From: CAXXOK01 sp963664595
Lineage (GTDB): Bacteria; Bacillota; Clostridia; Christensenellales; Aristaeellaceae
DNA length: 64,000 nt
Assembly (NCBI GenBank): GCA_963664595.2
Contig: CAXXOK010000011.1
Span: forward strand, 186,001-250,000
Direction: 5' to 3'
Positions 9,043-18,300 of this stretch are shown in pieces. A program made the position numbers and the translations under genes. The notes beneath the pieces were generated by a model that saw nothing but the letters and a program-made list of their open reading frames with translations, made no database searches and was not told where the DNA came from. Position 1 is the first letter of the stretch. The number at the start of each line of letters is the position of its first letter.

Positions 9043-9771
9043 TTAAGGTGTCACGGTAAGCCCGTATGCAAACGGCAGTACAACAACAATCTCATCCTCA
9101 ATGTATACGATTTGATACATCTCGGTTCCGCCCGGCGTCACATGCGCCTCGAAGTCTGCCAAATCATTGGCGCGAACAGGGTTTTCGCTGGGGCCAAAGT
9201 AGAAAATACATTCGTCGGTTACGGGATAGGAAAACTGGTCGATGATGGCATCGTTGGAAAACCCAATGGCGTTGCCATCGGTGTATGCTATCGTCACCAA
9301 ATCCATCACCAGAAAGGTTTTCCCGTTTTCTACACGCACTTCGCTCAAATATCCGGTTGAAACCCTGGTGCGTTCGGTGCTCGGGCGGCGCTGCAGAAAG
9401 ACGGTATAAACGTATATCTCCTGATTCGTACCTGTAACAGAAATAGTTACAACCTGCGGCTCGTCTGTCATCGGAATAATCTGGGATGTTTGGCCCGAGG
9501 GTACCCGTGACCCGTTAACATCAATCGTCGCCTGGGGATCGGCGCTTACAGGCGTAAAAGTTACCCGGCTTACCCAACTGGCCACGGTGAGCAGGTATGT
9601 AAAAACAAAGGGGTCAAACGCTTCCGGGACTATAATCCCTGTGTTTGTGCAATTGTTGGTCAGGCTGCTCAAGGCGCTGGACGGCAGCGTCGCCTGTTGG
9701 GCCGAGGCTGCGGGTACGAAACACGCCATGCAGAGGCATGCTGCCAGAAGAAGGGATAAGAATTTCCTCAT
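9043..9771 (-). CDS. Secreted protein with cadherin-like beta-sandwich domain
   Basis: 242 residues. The N-terminus is a clear Sec signal peptide (basic MRK, hydrophobic core, AASA cleavage site near residue 24). Residues 50-130 carry the strand pattern of Cadherin_beta domains (ASWVSRVTFTPVSADPQATIDVNG, shortened here to the visible motif VTFTP...ATIDVNG, and ending YTVFLQR). The remaining about 110 residues are acidic, beta-rich and unassigned. Start at 9771 follows a GGAG site by 9 bases. Likely an exported envelope or matrix protein; partner unknown. Confidence 0.72.
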   Translation of the reverse strand: MRKFLSLLLAACLCMACFVPAASAQQATLPSSALSSLTNNCTNTGIIVPEAFDPFVFTYLLTVASWVSRVTFTPVSADPQATIDVNGSRVPSGQTSQIIPMTDEPQVVTISVTGTNQEIYVYTVFLQRRPSTERTRVSTGYLSEVRVENGKTFLVMDLVTIAYTDGNAIGFSNDAIIDQFSYPVTDECIFYFGPSENPVRANDLADFEAHVTPGGTEMYQIVYIEDEIVVVLPFAYGLTVTP

Positions 9772-9944
9772 AACGGTTTCTCCAATCTCTATTCAAGGCG
9801 TGTGCTCCCTTCCGGGTTGGCAACATGCCTCAGAATGATCGGCAGTGCAGGTTTGGGAGCAGGCATCGGAGTTCGGGTATTCGTCATCTGGCGATCCAGA
9901 AATGGAACTGCGTATGGTTTCCTTTAATTACTACGACTGGGAGA

Positions 9945-10589
9945 TCATTGCAGCGGACTGCCGGGGGTCAGTTCCGAAAAATCCTGAGCTCCCTTTGCCA
10001 GGCAAAGCGATTCAACTTGCGTATAATAAGCGATGCTGCCGATGGTTTGAACCACCGCATCTGCTATGTTTTCCGGCTGGTTAACGAGGTTGGAAATCAT
10101 TTTCATATCATCCTCAACAGCCAGCGCAACAGCGCTTTCAAAGCCATCGAGCTTTGAGAGGATGTTTTCGCACAGACGTACATATGTCGTGTCCAGCCCA
10201 ATCAGATAAATCATGGGATGCAGCACGTCCTGAAATAAAACCTTGATTTTTCCAAGCGGTAAAATGGGCTTAAACATATCGACCAGAATGTAATAGAGAA
10301 TCTGTTCATGTGTATAAAGCGAGAAATTGGCATTCCTGATATCTTGCCCGCCGGGCAGAAGCTGCTGTTTTATATAGGAGACAAACATTTTACGGGTAAC
10401 CTCCACGTTTACGGAACGAAGGTATTTTTCGATCTTGGCATAGTTGACGTGATCCGGGATCGTTTCCGGTTGGATGAAACTATATTTTTTCCGTACCCGT
10501 GACGATATTTCCCCGACAGCTTTCTTAACAGAAAGCGTTATATCGGTTTCCATGCCCTTTTTGATTGGTTTATTTGGATCGTTTTGCAT
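9945..10589 (-). CDS. DUF1836 family protein
   Basis: 214 residues. Residues 60-130 match the DUF1836 pattern: a MFVSYIKQQLLP core, a YTHEQILYYILVD segment and a LPLGKIKVLF block, which resemble a MerR-like winged helix. Such proteins are thought to be DNA-binding regulators, common in Clostridia and Bacilli. Start at 10589 is not backed by a strong ribosome site; an internal ATG at 10553 is possible. It sits at the end of the small-protein cluster and could be its regulator, which is an inference only. Confidence 0.7.
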   Translation of the reverse strand: MQNDPNKPIKKGMETDITLSVKKAVGEISSRVRKKYSFIQPETIPDHVNYAKIEKYLRSVNVEVTRKMFVSYIKQQLLPGGQDIRNANFSLYTHEQILYYILVDMFKPILPLGKIKVLFQDVLHPMIYLIGLDTTYVRLCENILSKLDGFESAVALAVEDDMKMISNLVNQPENIADAVVQTIGSIAYYTQVESLCLAKGAQDFSELTPGSPLQ

Positions 10590-10754
10590 TCAAACCAGCT
10601 CACTTTTCTTTGCCATCCTATAGCACATTGCATTTCCCACGAAAGGGCAGCGTTATGGATTATCAGTCTCTCCGTTGCTATCGAATGTCCATACAGCGCG
10701 GAGTTGTTCGCGCATCTGCTGCACAGACTACAGCTGCGCCGCAGATGCCATGGA

Positions 10755-10898
10755 TTATCTTCTGCCTCTGATGATCTGCACCAAAATCGCAATAACGGCA
10801 ATCACTATCAAAATATGAATGAAGCCGCCCATCGTGGTGGACGTGATCATCCCCATAGCCCATAAAATGATCAGTACGACTGCAATTGTCCATAACAT
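10755..10898 (-). CDS. lmo0937-family small membrane protein
   Basis: 47 residues, beginning MLWTIAVVLIILWAMG and ending IIRGRR. The two hydrophobic stretches around a short TSTTMGGF turn are characteristic of the lmo0937 family. Members are tiny, widespread, stress-linked membrane proteins (the Listeria founder is SigB-controlled); molecular function unknown. Start at 10898 has a GAGGAGG site 7 bases upstream. It belongs to a same-strand run of small proteins from 12029 down to 9043. Confidence 0.85.
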   Translation of the reverse strand: MLWTIAVVLIILWAMGMITSTTMGGFIHILIVIAVIAILVQIIRGRR

Positions 10899-11042
10899 AC
10901 CGTTTCCTCCTCATCATGTTGCTTTTCATGTATGGCAGGCGGCGAAGAGGGAATCAGCGAGTATTTCCCGCCCCTGTGTTTCCAGCAAATGCAAAAAATG
11001 GTTATAAACAACGACCTCTTTTAGGATTGGTTCTTTCAACCG

Positions 11043-11372
11043 TCAATGATTCTCATCATTTTTTTCGGCATCATGGTCCGTATGTTTAAAATCACTGACG
11101 ACTTTCCCAAACCCCGTCGAGATATCGCGATTGATTTGCCCGACCTTTTGGATGTCGGCCTTGATATCCGATTTGGTCGTTTGTGCGGCGTGCACGGCCG
11201 AAGCCTTAACTTCGGCAGCCTTTTTGAAAACAGCATTCTTGGCAGCTACCACGTTATCCACGGTGTTTGAGGCGAATTCCTTCACTTGCGCTGCCTTACC
11301 CTTTTTCTTGGCGTCACTCTTCATGGCTTTGTTCTCCTTCTTAGCCTTTTTGTGATCCTTTTTATTACCCAC
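11043..11372 (-). CDS. Lys/Ala-rich charged protein
   Basis: 109 residues, about half Lys, Ala and Asp, no membrane segment and no cysteines. The middle (about 28-90) is amphipathic helix, resembling YtxH or LEA-like stress proteins, though no family can be assigned. GTG start with an AAGGAGAGG site 8 bases upstream is strong support that it is translated. Same-strand neighbours are small membrane proteins, so a role in envelope stress or desiccation is plausible but unproven. Confidence 0.6.
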   Translation of the reverse strand: MGNKKDHKKAKKENKAMKSDAKKKGKAAQVKEFASNTVDNVVAAKNAVFKKAAEVKASAVHAAQTTKSDIKADIQKVGQINRDISTGFGKVVSDFKHTDHDAEKNDENH

Positions 11373-11525
11373 AAGTATCCTCTCCTTACGGTAAAGTCCT
11401 GTTTAGCCCGAAGGCTTTGTTGATATGCAACGGCAATTGCCGCAGCTGCAGCCCGGGATTAACAACCCGTTTGGCGCTTCCCCTTCTATGCAGCATGCAA
11501 GGCCGGCAAGCTTATGAGCCAGGCT

Positions 11526-11699
11526 TCAGTCTTTCTGTGCCGCGAGTACAAGCCCGCCGGCGCCCAGCATGATTTGGAGCAGTCCTAACCCATTGTTGGA
11601 TGTAAAAAAACCAACGTCGGCAAGCCCGAGCGCGCCGATGGCAAGCGACCCAAGGCTCAAGATAACCAGTGCGGTTTGCTTTAATTTCCCTTTATCCAT
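11526..11699 (-). CDS. Small two-helix membrane protein, copy B
   Basis: 57 residues with two hydrophobic helices (about 10-28 and 38-54) joined by a GFFTSNN turn. Start at 11699 (MDKGKLKQ) follows an AGAGGTG site by about 9 bases; longer in-frame starts lack one. It is a clear paralogue of the 53-residue protein encoded just upstream (11868-12029), sharing the pattern TALV-LS--SL--G-LG----FFTSN. No known family recognised. Confidence 0.68.
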   Translation of the reverse strand: MDKGKLKQTALVILSLGSLAIGALGLADVGFFTSNNGLGLLQIMLGAGGLVLAAQKD

Positions 11700-11867
11700 A
11701 GAAGAATGCACCTCTTTCCAATGAAATCCGGATACCCTGTTCCTGCGGGCGAACTGATACGGATGGTTGCAAGTCCATGCCTTTTCAAGTTGTTTCCCGC
11801 AAATACTCCCGGTATGTTTACGCTTAAGTTTGCCCGGGAGCAACCTCGTTGTGATCGCCGTTCCCTG

Positions 11868-12029
11868 TTATCGAACGGCAATAAACAGTCCGCCTACACC
11901 CAGTACGATTTCCAACAATTCCAGCATAATGTTGGACGTAAAGAACTGCACATTGCCGATACCCAGCACTCCCGCTATAAGGGATATCACACTGAGCACA
12001 ACCAACGCGGTACGCTTGATATTTGTCAT
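11868..12029 (-). CDS. Small two-helix membrane protein, copy A
   Basis: 53 residues, two hydrophobic helices around a QFFTSN turn, closely similar to the product of 11526-11699. Start at 12029 (MTNIKRTA) is supported by an AAAGGAGAG site 8 bases upstream. As first gene of the cluster it is preceded by a leader of about 350 nt and a strong promoter at 12385-12413. That promoter and leader resemble those of the glucan synthase gene. Function unknown. Confidence 0.7.
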   Translation of the reverse strand: MTNIKRTALVVLSVISLIAGVLGIGNVQFFTSNIMLELLEIVLGVGGLFIAVR

Positions 12030-12384
12030 GGTACGCTCTCCTTTACTGAATTTCCGCCTCTGTTGGATTTGCTTTGTCTGCGTTTTCACCCGACCCATGG
12101 TTGCCACACAGCAACAACTATATCGGTTATTTTTGCATTCAAAAAACGCAAGCTCGGTTGACGAGCCGTCGATTGTTCCTGTCAATTTTCAAACAAACAC
12201 CAACGAACAGAAACGTTTGTTTCTGTGTGGCATTGTCGGTAATATGGAGTTATTAAAACTGGTGAATCACATAAAGTGCTGCATTTCACCGGATGAAGCG
12301 AAACACTAAGCAATGCCTCGCGCTAGGTCTGTATTGGGCAGGCCACTCTTAAACCTAAAGATTGAACATTGAGGTTGTACCTTC
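12030..12384 (-). promoter_or_regulatory. Long 5' leader of the small-protein operon
   Basis: Gene-free transcript leader. It holds the 23-nt element shared with the glucan synthase leader (12235-12257, minus strand) and a hairpin ACAGAAAC/GTTTCTGT (12207-12214, 12219-12226). The shared element differs in 2 of 23 positions from 15056-15078 and lies about 130 nt from the -10 in both leaders. Confidence 0.5.
12352..12376. promoter_or_regulatory. AACCT-N15-AGGTT dyad, candidate operator
   Basis: Inverted repeat AACCT (12352-12356) and AGGTT (12372-12376), just downstream of the expected transcription start. The same ACCT-N15-AGGT arrangement lies at the same place behind the promoter at 14893. 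It could be a protein-binding site or an RNA stem. Confidence 0.5.
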
Positions 12385-12413
12385 ACTGTAAACTTATATT
12401 TACGGTTTGTCAA
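12385..12413 (-). promoter_or_regulatory. Promoter of the small-protein operon (shared type)
   Basis: Minus strand: -35 TTGACA (12413-12408), 17-bp spacer, -10 TACAGT (12390-12385). The promoter plus about 38 bases downstream matches the glucan synthase promoter at about 51 of 67 positions by hand count. Confidence 0.7.
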
Positions 12414-12503
12414 TGACGCCAGATTCACATGCAAGGCTACACGGATCCGCAGGATCCCCCGTGATGAGGGAAAAACAATGTATATATGCGCAAGATAATC
12501 CAA

Positions 12504-12537
12504 ATCAATCCAGAATCATCCGTTATTCTGGATTGAT
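12504..12537 (-). terminator. Terminator of the baeRF gene
   Basis: Perfect 13-bp inverted repeat (12504-12516 with 12525-12537) and an 8-base loop, followed on the minus strand by TTTGGATTATCTT. It lies 60 bases after the baeRF stop codon. Confidence 0.65.
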
Positions 12538-12597
12538 ACCTGCGAATCGCAACACCTGCTTATAGAGCTTATGCAAGTGAAAAAGATTGTAGCAATA

Positions 12598-13746
12598 CTA
12601 ATATCTGAAGATGGCGGCAATTCCCGATTTGCCCGGTATTGCTGCAGGAGGCAAAACAACCACTTCGCTTTTGCTCTTGAATGCAAGCTGAACCAAAGCG
12701 TCCAATACATCGCCGACATTGGGCGCATCAATATTGCGGGCGAGATATTTCCCGGTTTCGGGTTCAATTTTCCCGGGAATGATCCGGTTCACGTCCACAA
12801 ATAGTGTGGCTACCCTATTTTCAAAGATGGCTTTGCAAATCACGGCAAGGCTATCCGACCCTAACCCGCTTGCCTGGGCCTGTTCAAAGCGCTGCAGATG
12901 CTCCCGCGTTTGAGCCAGATAGAGAGGTTCCAGCAGCGTACAGATTTTCTCCCGGAGCTGTTCAAGGCTAAAGGATGAATATTCTCCTTTTATCCCGTCC
13001 TTTACCAGGTAAGGATTATTGCTGATCCCCGTAAACGTGGCATGATGCTCATGAAGCGCTACGAGAATCAACGGCAGTTTCAACGGCTTGGTATAGTTTT
13101 CATCGACGAAGCGGTCCACATAGCGGAAGAATTTCTCGGTATCCTTGTCGATCTCTGGTTTTGCGCCACCGTGTCCGTGGTATATGGGGCTGTGTCCAAC
13201 CCCGTTGAAGGATCCCTGTGTCAGATATGATTCGGTCAGTTGATTTCCCAATACCGCCTCAATGTCACGGGGAGTCCCCGGCTCGAGTTGGAGCTTTTCT
13301 ATACTATTCTGATTGCCCTGGAAAAGGTCAAACTCGTTACTATTCAACCCCAGCAGCAGATATTGGCCTATCGATTGATAGGCCTTAATCAGCGGCTTTG
13401 TATGAAAACTGTTCGCCACGATCGCCAGCGGTTCCACGGCGTCATACAGTTTGTATACCACGCACCGATTCGGACTGCTGAGAATTGCCAGTCCGTTGCG
13501 CGTGTTGTTCCAGAGCTCTTCATCTTCACCGATTTGGTGCAAAACACTCATGCTTTCACTTACATCTTTGGAAGCATACATATGTGTAAGCGAAGCCTCT
13601 ATCGTCTTGAGTAAGTTTTTATAAACAATAGGATCCTGCCTGTTTTCCGGCGCGTGTCGGTTTGTGGGCAGATACAGGGATATAAACGGGCCTTCCTGTT
13701 CAAATAGAATATCATCAGGGAATTTCCTTACGATCTGATACAGCAT
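12598..13746 (-). CDS. baeRF-family protein (bacterial eRF1-like)
   Basis: 382 residues. The middle and C-terminal parts show the pattern of bacterial archaeo-eukaryotic release-factor homologues (baeRF3/7 group): a FFRYVDRFVDENY helix, LPLILVALHEHHATF, NPYLVKDGIKGEY and a terminal VVVLPPAAIPGKSGIAAIFRY-like strand. In eRF1 this fold contacts the ribosome; baeRFs are suspected to act in ribosome rescue or stress but are poorly studied. No GGQ motif is present. Start set at 13746 because an AGGAGG site lies 9 bases upstream and overlaps the alternative ATG at 13764. A cysteine-containing small frame overlaps its 5' end. Confidence 0.75.
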   Translation of the reverse strand: MLYQIVRKFPDDILFEQEGPFISLYLPTNRHAPENRQDPIVYKNLLKTIEASLTHMYASKDVSESMSVLHQIGEDEELWNNTRNGLAILSSPNRCVVYKLYDAVEPLAIVANSFHTKPLIKAYQSIGQYLLLGLNSNEFDLFQGNQNSIEKLQLEPGTPRDIEAVLGNQLTESYLTQGSFNGVGHSPIYHGHGGAKPEIDKDTEKFFRYVDRFVDENYTKPLKLPLILVALHEHHATFTGISNNPYLVKDGIKGEYSSFSLEQLREKICTLLEPLYLAQTREHLQRFEQAQASGLGSDSLAVICKAIFENRVATLFVDVNRIIPGKIEPETGKYLARNIDAPNVGDVLDALVQLAFKSKSEVVVLPPAAIPGKSGIAAIFRY

Positions 13747-13978
13747 ATTGTAGATCCTCCTCATGCGGGGGTAGGTCGGTTGAAGTTATGGGCAGCCCGT
13801 CCGGGAAAGCGGTATGTTCGGTGATTCGTTTTAATTTGTTCATCCTCTTGCATGTTTGACAGTTTATCTGAAACGTACATTTACCGGTATTGAAAAGCGA
13901 TGCTCCGTTTCCCTCGAACAGTCCCTGGCAGACACAAGCCAGCCCTTTAGGCGCAATTTCGCCGATTGCTTTTTCCAT
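13715..13978 (-). CDS. Possible small cysteine-containing protein
   Basis: 87 residues. Five cysteines lie in the first half (ACVCQ, GKC, INCQTC), a spacing that could hold zinc. The C-terminal half is hydrophilic and unassigned. No ribosome site precedes the ATG and the 3' end overlaps the baeRF gene by 32 bases in another frame, so it may be spurious. If real it would be translationally coupled to baeRF. Confidence 0.35.
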   Translation of the reverse strand: MEKAIGEIAPKGLACVCQGLFEGNGASLFNTGKCTFQINCQTCKRMNKLKRITEHTAFPDGLPITSTDLPPHEEDLQYAVSDRKEIP

Positions 13979-14166
13979 TCATCGTTGCATAGTTAGCATG
14001 CGTCACGGCAAACACATACCCTTGCCGCCTGTTTGCAACGGTAATCCTTACGCTCTGCAGATTTCTATGCTTACTCCGATCTATCGCAACGCACGAAGCA
14101 CGAAACGATAACGCACGAGCTGTTTGTTTCCCCTTGTCTGACGGATTGTGCTGCCATGATTACGGG

Positions 14167-14496
14167 CTAATAATCCTTGATGCCAGACATTGCCGTACCG
14201 ATGGCCTCGCGGACTTTCGGTTCCGTTTCCTTGCCCAATTGTGCGGAAAGGAATGCTTTAGTGTGCATATCGCCAATCATGCCCAATGCCTGCGCGACGG
14301 CGATCCGTATTTCCGGTTCGGCGTTTTGGATCAGGGTTGTCAGGTAGTTGGCGGCATCATCGCCCCCCACCGTTCCCAACCCTGTGATTGCGGCCAGGGA
14401 TATGGCCTGGTCGCGGCTATCGGCCAACGCGATCAGTTTCAGGGCGTCTTTCCTTTCAATCGCCCTTTCAACTTTGCTCATTTTACTTCCAAACAT
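14167..14496 (-). CDS. HEAT-repeat protein
   Basis: 109 residues made of about three HEAT/PBS-lyase-type helical repeats (ISLAAITGLGTVGGDDAANYL and IRIAVAQALGMIGD are two visible helix pairs). Such repeats form protein-binding scaffolds. Start at 14496 (MFGSKMSK) gives 9-base spacing from an AGAGG site; the ATG at 14505 would abut it. A possible promoter lies at 14800-14828, leaving a 300-nt leader. Partner unknown. Confidence 0.68.
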   Translation of the reverse strand: MFGSKMSKVERAIERKDALKLIALADSRDQAISLAAITGLGTVGGDDAANYLTTLIQNAEPEIRIAVAQALGMIGDMHTKAFLSAQLGKETEPKVREAIGTAMSGIKDY

Positions 14497-14892
14497 TGCA
14501 TTCATCCTCTTTCAAAAACTACGATTCCGGATCGTCCGGTTGCAGCATCGGCATGGTTTCCCGTGTGTATGTGCCGAAGCTATGCAACGTACATTTCATC
14601 CCAAACCATCGGTCAGTATTTTTTTGTCTTCCTGTCTTCGTTTATGTCCTGCATTTCAAAGCCCTGATCAACAGGCTTACGTAACGATCCTCGTGTCCTG
14701 CGCACCGTTTGTTTTCCCGGTTTTTATACGACCATGCGTATACTTTTACCGGATACGGTGATCCCCCGTGTTGATGCATCAGACAATCTCTCTAGCTTTA
14801 TTATACCACACCTCTGTTACCCTTTCGATTCCGGCTTGCCGGCAGTAATGCTGAAAGGCAACATTGCGTACATACACATAGGAGCCTGCGCA
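14497..14892. other. Gene-free divergent region
   Basis: No gene recognised. It holds the possible minus-strand promoter for the HEAT gene. The sequence becomes AT-rich towards the glucan synthase promoter. Confidence 0.5.
14800..14828 (-). promoter_or_regulatory. Possible promoter of the HEAT-repeat gene
   Basis: Minus strand TCGAAA (14828-14823), 17-bp spacer, TATAAT (14805-14800) preceded by TGG, which resembles an extended -10. The -35 is weak. Confidence 0.4.
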
Positions 14893-14921
14893 TTGACAAG
14901 CGGTGAAATAAAGTCTACAGT
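14893..14921 (+). promoter_or_regulatory. Promoter of the glucan synthase gene (shared type)
   Basis: -35 TTGACA (14893-14898), 17-bp spacer, -10 TACAGT (14916-14921). It is near-duplicate to the promoter at 12385-12413 on the other strand, including sequence beyond the start site. Confidence 0.7.
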
Positions 14922-14930
14922 ACAAGTACG

Positions 14931-14953
14931 ACCTATATGTTTAATCTTAAGGT
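14931..14953. promoter_or_regulatory. ACCT-N15-AGGT dyad, candidate operator
   Basis: ACCT (14931-14934) and AGGT (14950-14953), equal in spacing and place to the dyad at 12352-12376. Confidence 0.5.
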
Positions 14954-15361
14954 TCAAGCTAACAAGGGTGCTCACCGACCGACGGCAAAACATTTGTGCA
15001 AATTTCGCACAATAAGTATAAACGAAATTTCGCATCATTCAGCAATACCGACGTCTTAATAACTCCATAGTATCGACAGAAGTCAGGCAGAAATACGCTT
15101 TTTGCTCTTTTTTGTTTTTGTTGATAATCAGACGCGGCGGTATGATAAGCAAGAACGATTGAGGATACCCTCGATCAATTGGCCGCCTTCATTGCGATCT
15201 ATCCCCGTATTTTTGCACGCTGCACATTGAGCGGCGTTCTGGATTTCCGGGCAATCTAATGGCTAGATTGCCATACCGGCAGGTGACGCGAGTATACGGC
15301 ATGCAGACACACCGTGACGACATGTGCGAAGCGCCGCCCTACCGCGAGAAGGGTGACGAAC
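14954..15361 (+). promoter_or_regulatory. Long 5' leader of the glucan synthase
   Basis: About 400 gene-free bases. It contains a TTGTGC/GCACAA hairpin (about 14993-15012), the element shared with the 12-kb leader (15056-15078) and a T-rich stretch near 15100-15120 that could be an attenuator tail. No known riboswitch class was recognised. Confidence 0.45.
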
Positions 15362-18300
15362 ATGCAGACAACCTTGTTTCTTTATATTATACCGGCAATC
15401 TTACTGATTGGCATCGTGGTTTTTCTTTGGGTTATGCTTGGAAGATCACAAAAAAAGCAAACTGTGAACATCCGTGATGCTTCCTTGTCCAGCGCAGATC
15501 TGGAGGAGCATGCCAAATCCATCTCAATGCAGCATGCTGTAACCAGCCAAAAATACCGCGTAATCCTTCCAATTTCCAGAATGAACGATAATTACAATCG
15601 TATCCTGACGACCTATCATAAGCTAACCCGGGACGTACAGAAAAAAAGTTCCGTACCGCAGGCCGCAGAGTGGTTGCTGGACAATTTCTACCTGATCGAA
15701 GAGCAAGTGATGGTGCTGCGCAGGGATTTTTCCCCAAAAAGCTATCTTCGTTTGCCGGTTCTTAAATCAGGGGAATTGAAGGGTTCTGCCCGAATCTATG
15801 CGATTGCAACGGAACTTATTTCCCATAGCGATGGACATATTGACGAAGATACCCTCATCCATTATTTGAAGGCTTATCAAACACACAACACATTGCTCAA
15901 TCGGGAAATCAGTGTTGTACCCATGGTTATAATGCTGGCCGTTATCGAATACATCCGTTATTTATGCGAAGGTATTGAAGAAACGCTCCTGCAATGGGAT
16001 AGAGCAAACCAGATTGTCGATACCTGGCTGGAGAGGGAAAGAGACGATGCCGAGGGCATTGCCAAGCTGCTTGCCGCGAACCTCAATACGCTGGACAATG
16101 CGGATCCCACCTTTATTGAGCATTTGTTTTACCGGCTGCGCCGTTCCGGCCGCAGCTATGTGAGCGTATTGCGTACTGTCGACGAACAACTCGAGAAATT
16201 CGGCACGGATACGGCGCAGATCACACAAAAGGAACACAACGTCCAGTCCATGAACACGGTATCCATGGGTAACTGTATTGCCAGCATCCGGTTTATTTCC
16301 GCGCTCAATGGCATCGAATTATTCGATACCATCAGCCAAATTGAACAAGTTCTGATCGGTGACCCGGACGGCACCTACCCCCTGATGGATGAGACAACCC
16401 GCGACCATTATCGCACCCGGGTGGAAGAATTAGCGCTGGCCCTGCACGTATCGGAATTGCATATTGCCAAAGAAGCCGTGACACTGGCACAAACTGCGGC
16501 AGATTCTTGTTCTGAGGACGATCGGTTTCATCCGGGACAGTGCGTAACGCACGTTGGATTTTATCTGATTGGCAAAGGGCTGCCTCGCCTGCTTGCGCAG
16601 GAAAAAGGTTTTAAAAAATCCTTATTGCGATTTTCCGGTTTGCCAAAGCGTCGGTTGGGGCTGCTCTATTTTCTGACGATCGGGATCATTACATTGCTGC
16701 TGACAAGCATTGCGGTACAGTACGCAGCCATTGTCGCATCGTTGCATAGGGTCATTCTTTGCATTGTTGCAGGTTTCTGTGTACTCGCTCCCGCCATGGA
16801 GGTTGCCGTAAACGTTGTCAATTGGGTCGTCAGCAAAGCGCTTCGGCCCAAAACATTCCCCCGGCTGGCATTGAAAGACGGAATCCCTGAAAACATGGGT
16901 ACGATTGTTGCCGTGCCCACCCTCTTGCCGGATGTCAACCGTACGTTGGATATCATCCGCAATCTGGAAGGGCAGTACCTGCGAAACAGAGATTCTAATC
17001 TTTTCTTTGCTTTGATTGGAGCGTTTAAGGATTGCGCCACTAGAAATGATCCGGAGGATGACGGCATCATCCAAGCCGCCATGAACGCAATTGCAGACCT
17101 CAACCGGAAATATGCCCATGGCGGACCCGATATTTTTTATCTCTTTCACCGTGCGAGGCAATTCGACAGCAAAAACGACAAATGGCTTAGCTGGGAGAGG
17201 AAACGAGGTGCGTTGATGGACTTCAACACACTTGTGTCCGGCTCCATCACAACCAGTTTTGTTCATGCCTCGTGTGCTGCCCCGCCCTTTCACAATATTC
17301 GGTATATTATCACGCTGGATAGCGATACGACCCTGCCTATGGGAATGGCTAAAAAGATGGTCGGGACCATGGCACACCCTTTGAATCGACCGCTGATCGA
17401 TCCTGTAAAGGGCATTGTAGTCGAAGGATACGGCCTTATGCAGCCCCGAATCGACGTGGATTGCGAAAGCTCCAGCAAAACAATCTTTGCCAGAGTGTTT
17501 GCGGGCCATGAAGGACTCGACCCTTACGCAAACGCGATATCCGATGTGTATCAGGATTTATTCGACGAAGGTATTTTTACGGGTAAAGGTATTTATGACA
17601 TTAAGGTTTTTCAAACTGTGCTGGAAAACGCTATCCCGGATAATACCATATTAAGCCACGATTTATTGGAAGGTTCTTATGTACGAACGGGTCTGGTAAC
17701 CGACTTAAGCCTGATCGATTCCTATCCTTCCCATTACAATTCCTATAGCGCAAGGCTCCACCGTTGGGTGCGCGGAGATTGGCAGCTGCTGCCGCTGCTT
17801 TTCGGAAAAATCCGTAACCGCAATCGTGAGAAGATAAAAAATCCTCTCTCTCCCTTATCCCGATGGAAGATGCTGGACAACATGCGCCGCAGTTTGCTTG
17901 CGCCTTCGCTGATGGCGCTGGCTATTCTGGCTTTTATTGCACTTCCCGGTAATCCGTTTTTCTGGCTGATATACCTGATTGGCGCCCTTGCTGCCCCATT
18001 TTTCATTTCTCTTGTTCAAACGCTGCTCACTTCCCGGTCAGCCATGGTCAGTTCGAAACGCTACATTCCCGTCATACTGGGTTTGAAAGCATCTTTTTTA
18101 CGGTTTTTAATTACTTTTACGATGCTCCCGTATCAAGCTTATTTAATGGGAAACGCCATTTCCATCACCCTTTACCGCGTATTGGTCTCCCAAAAGAACA
18201 TGCTGGAGTGGATTCCTTCGGCAGATGTGGAAAAAACGCAAAAAAATACACTGCGCAGTTATGGGTCACAGATGTGGATTCCCACGTTGGGTTGTCTCTG

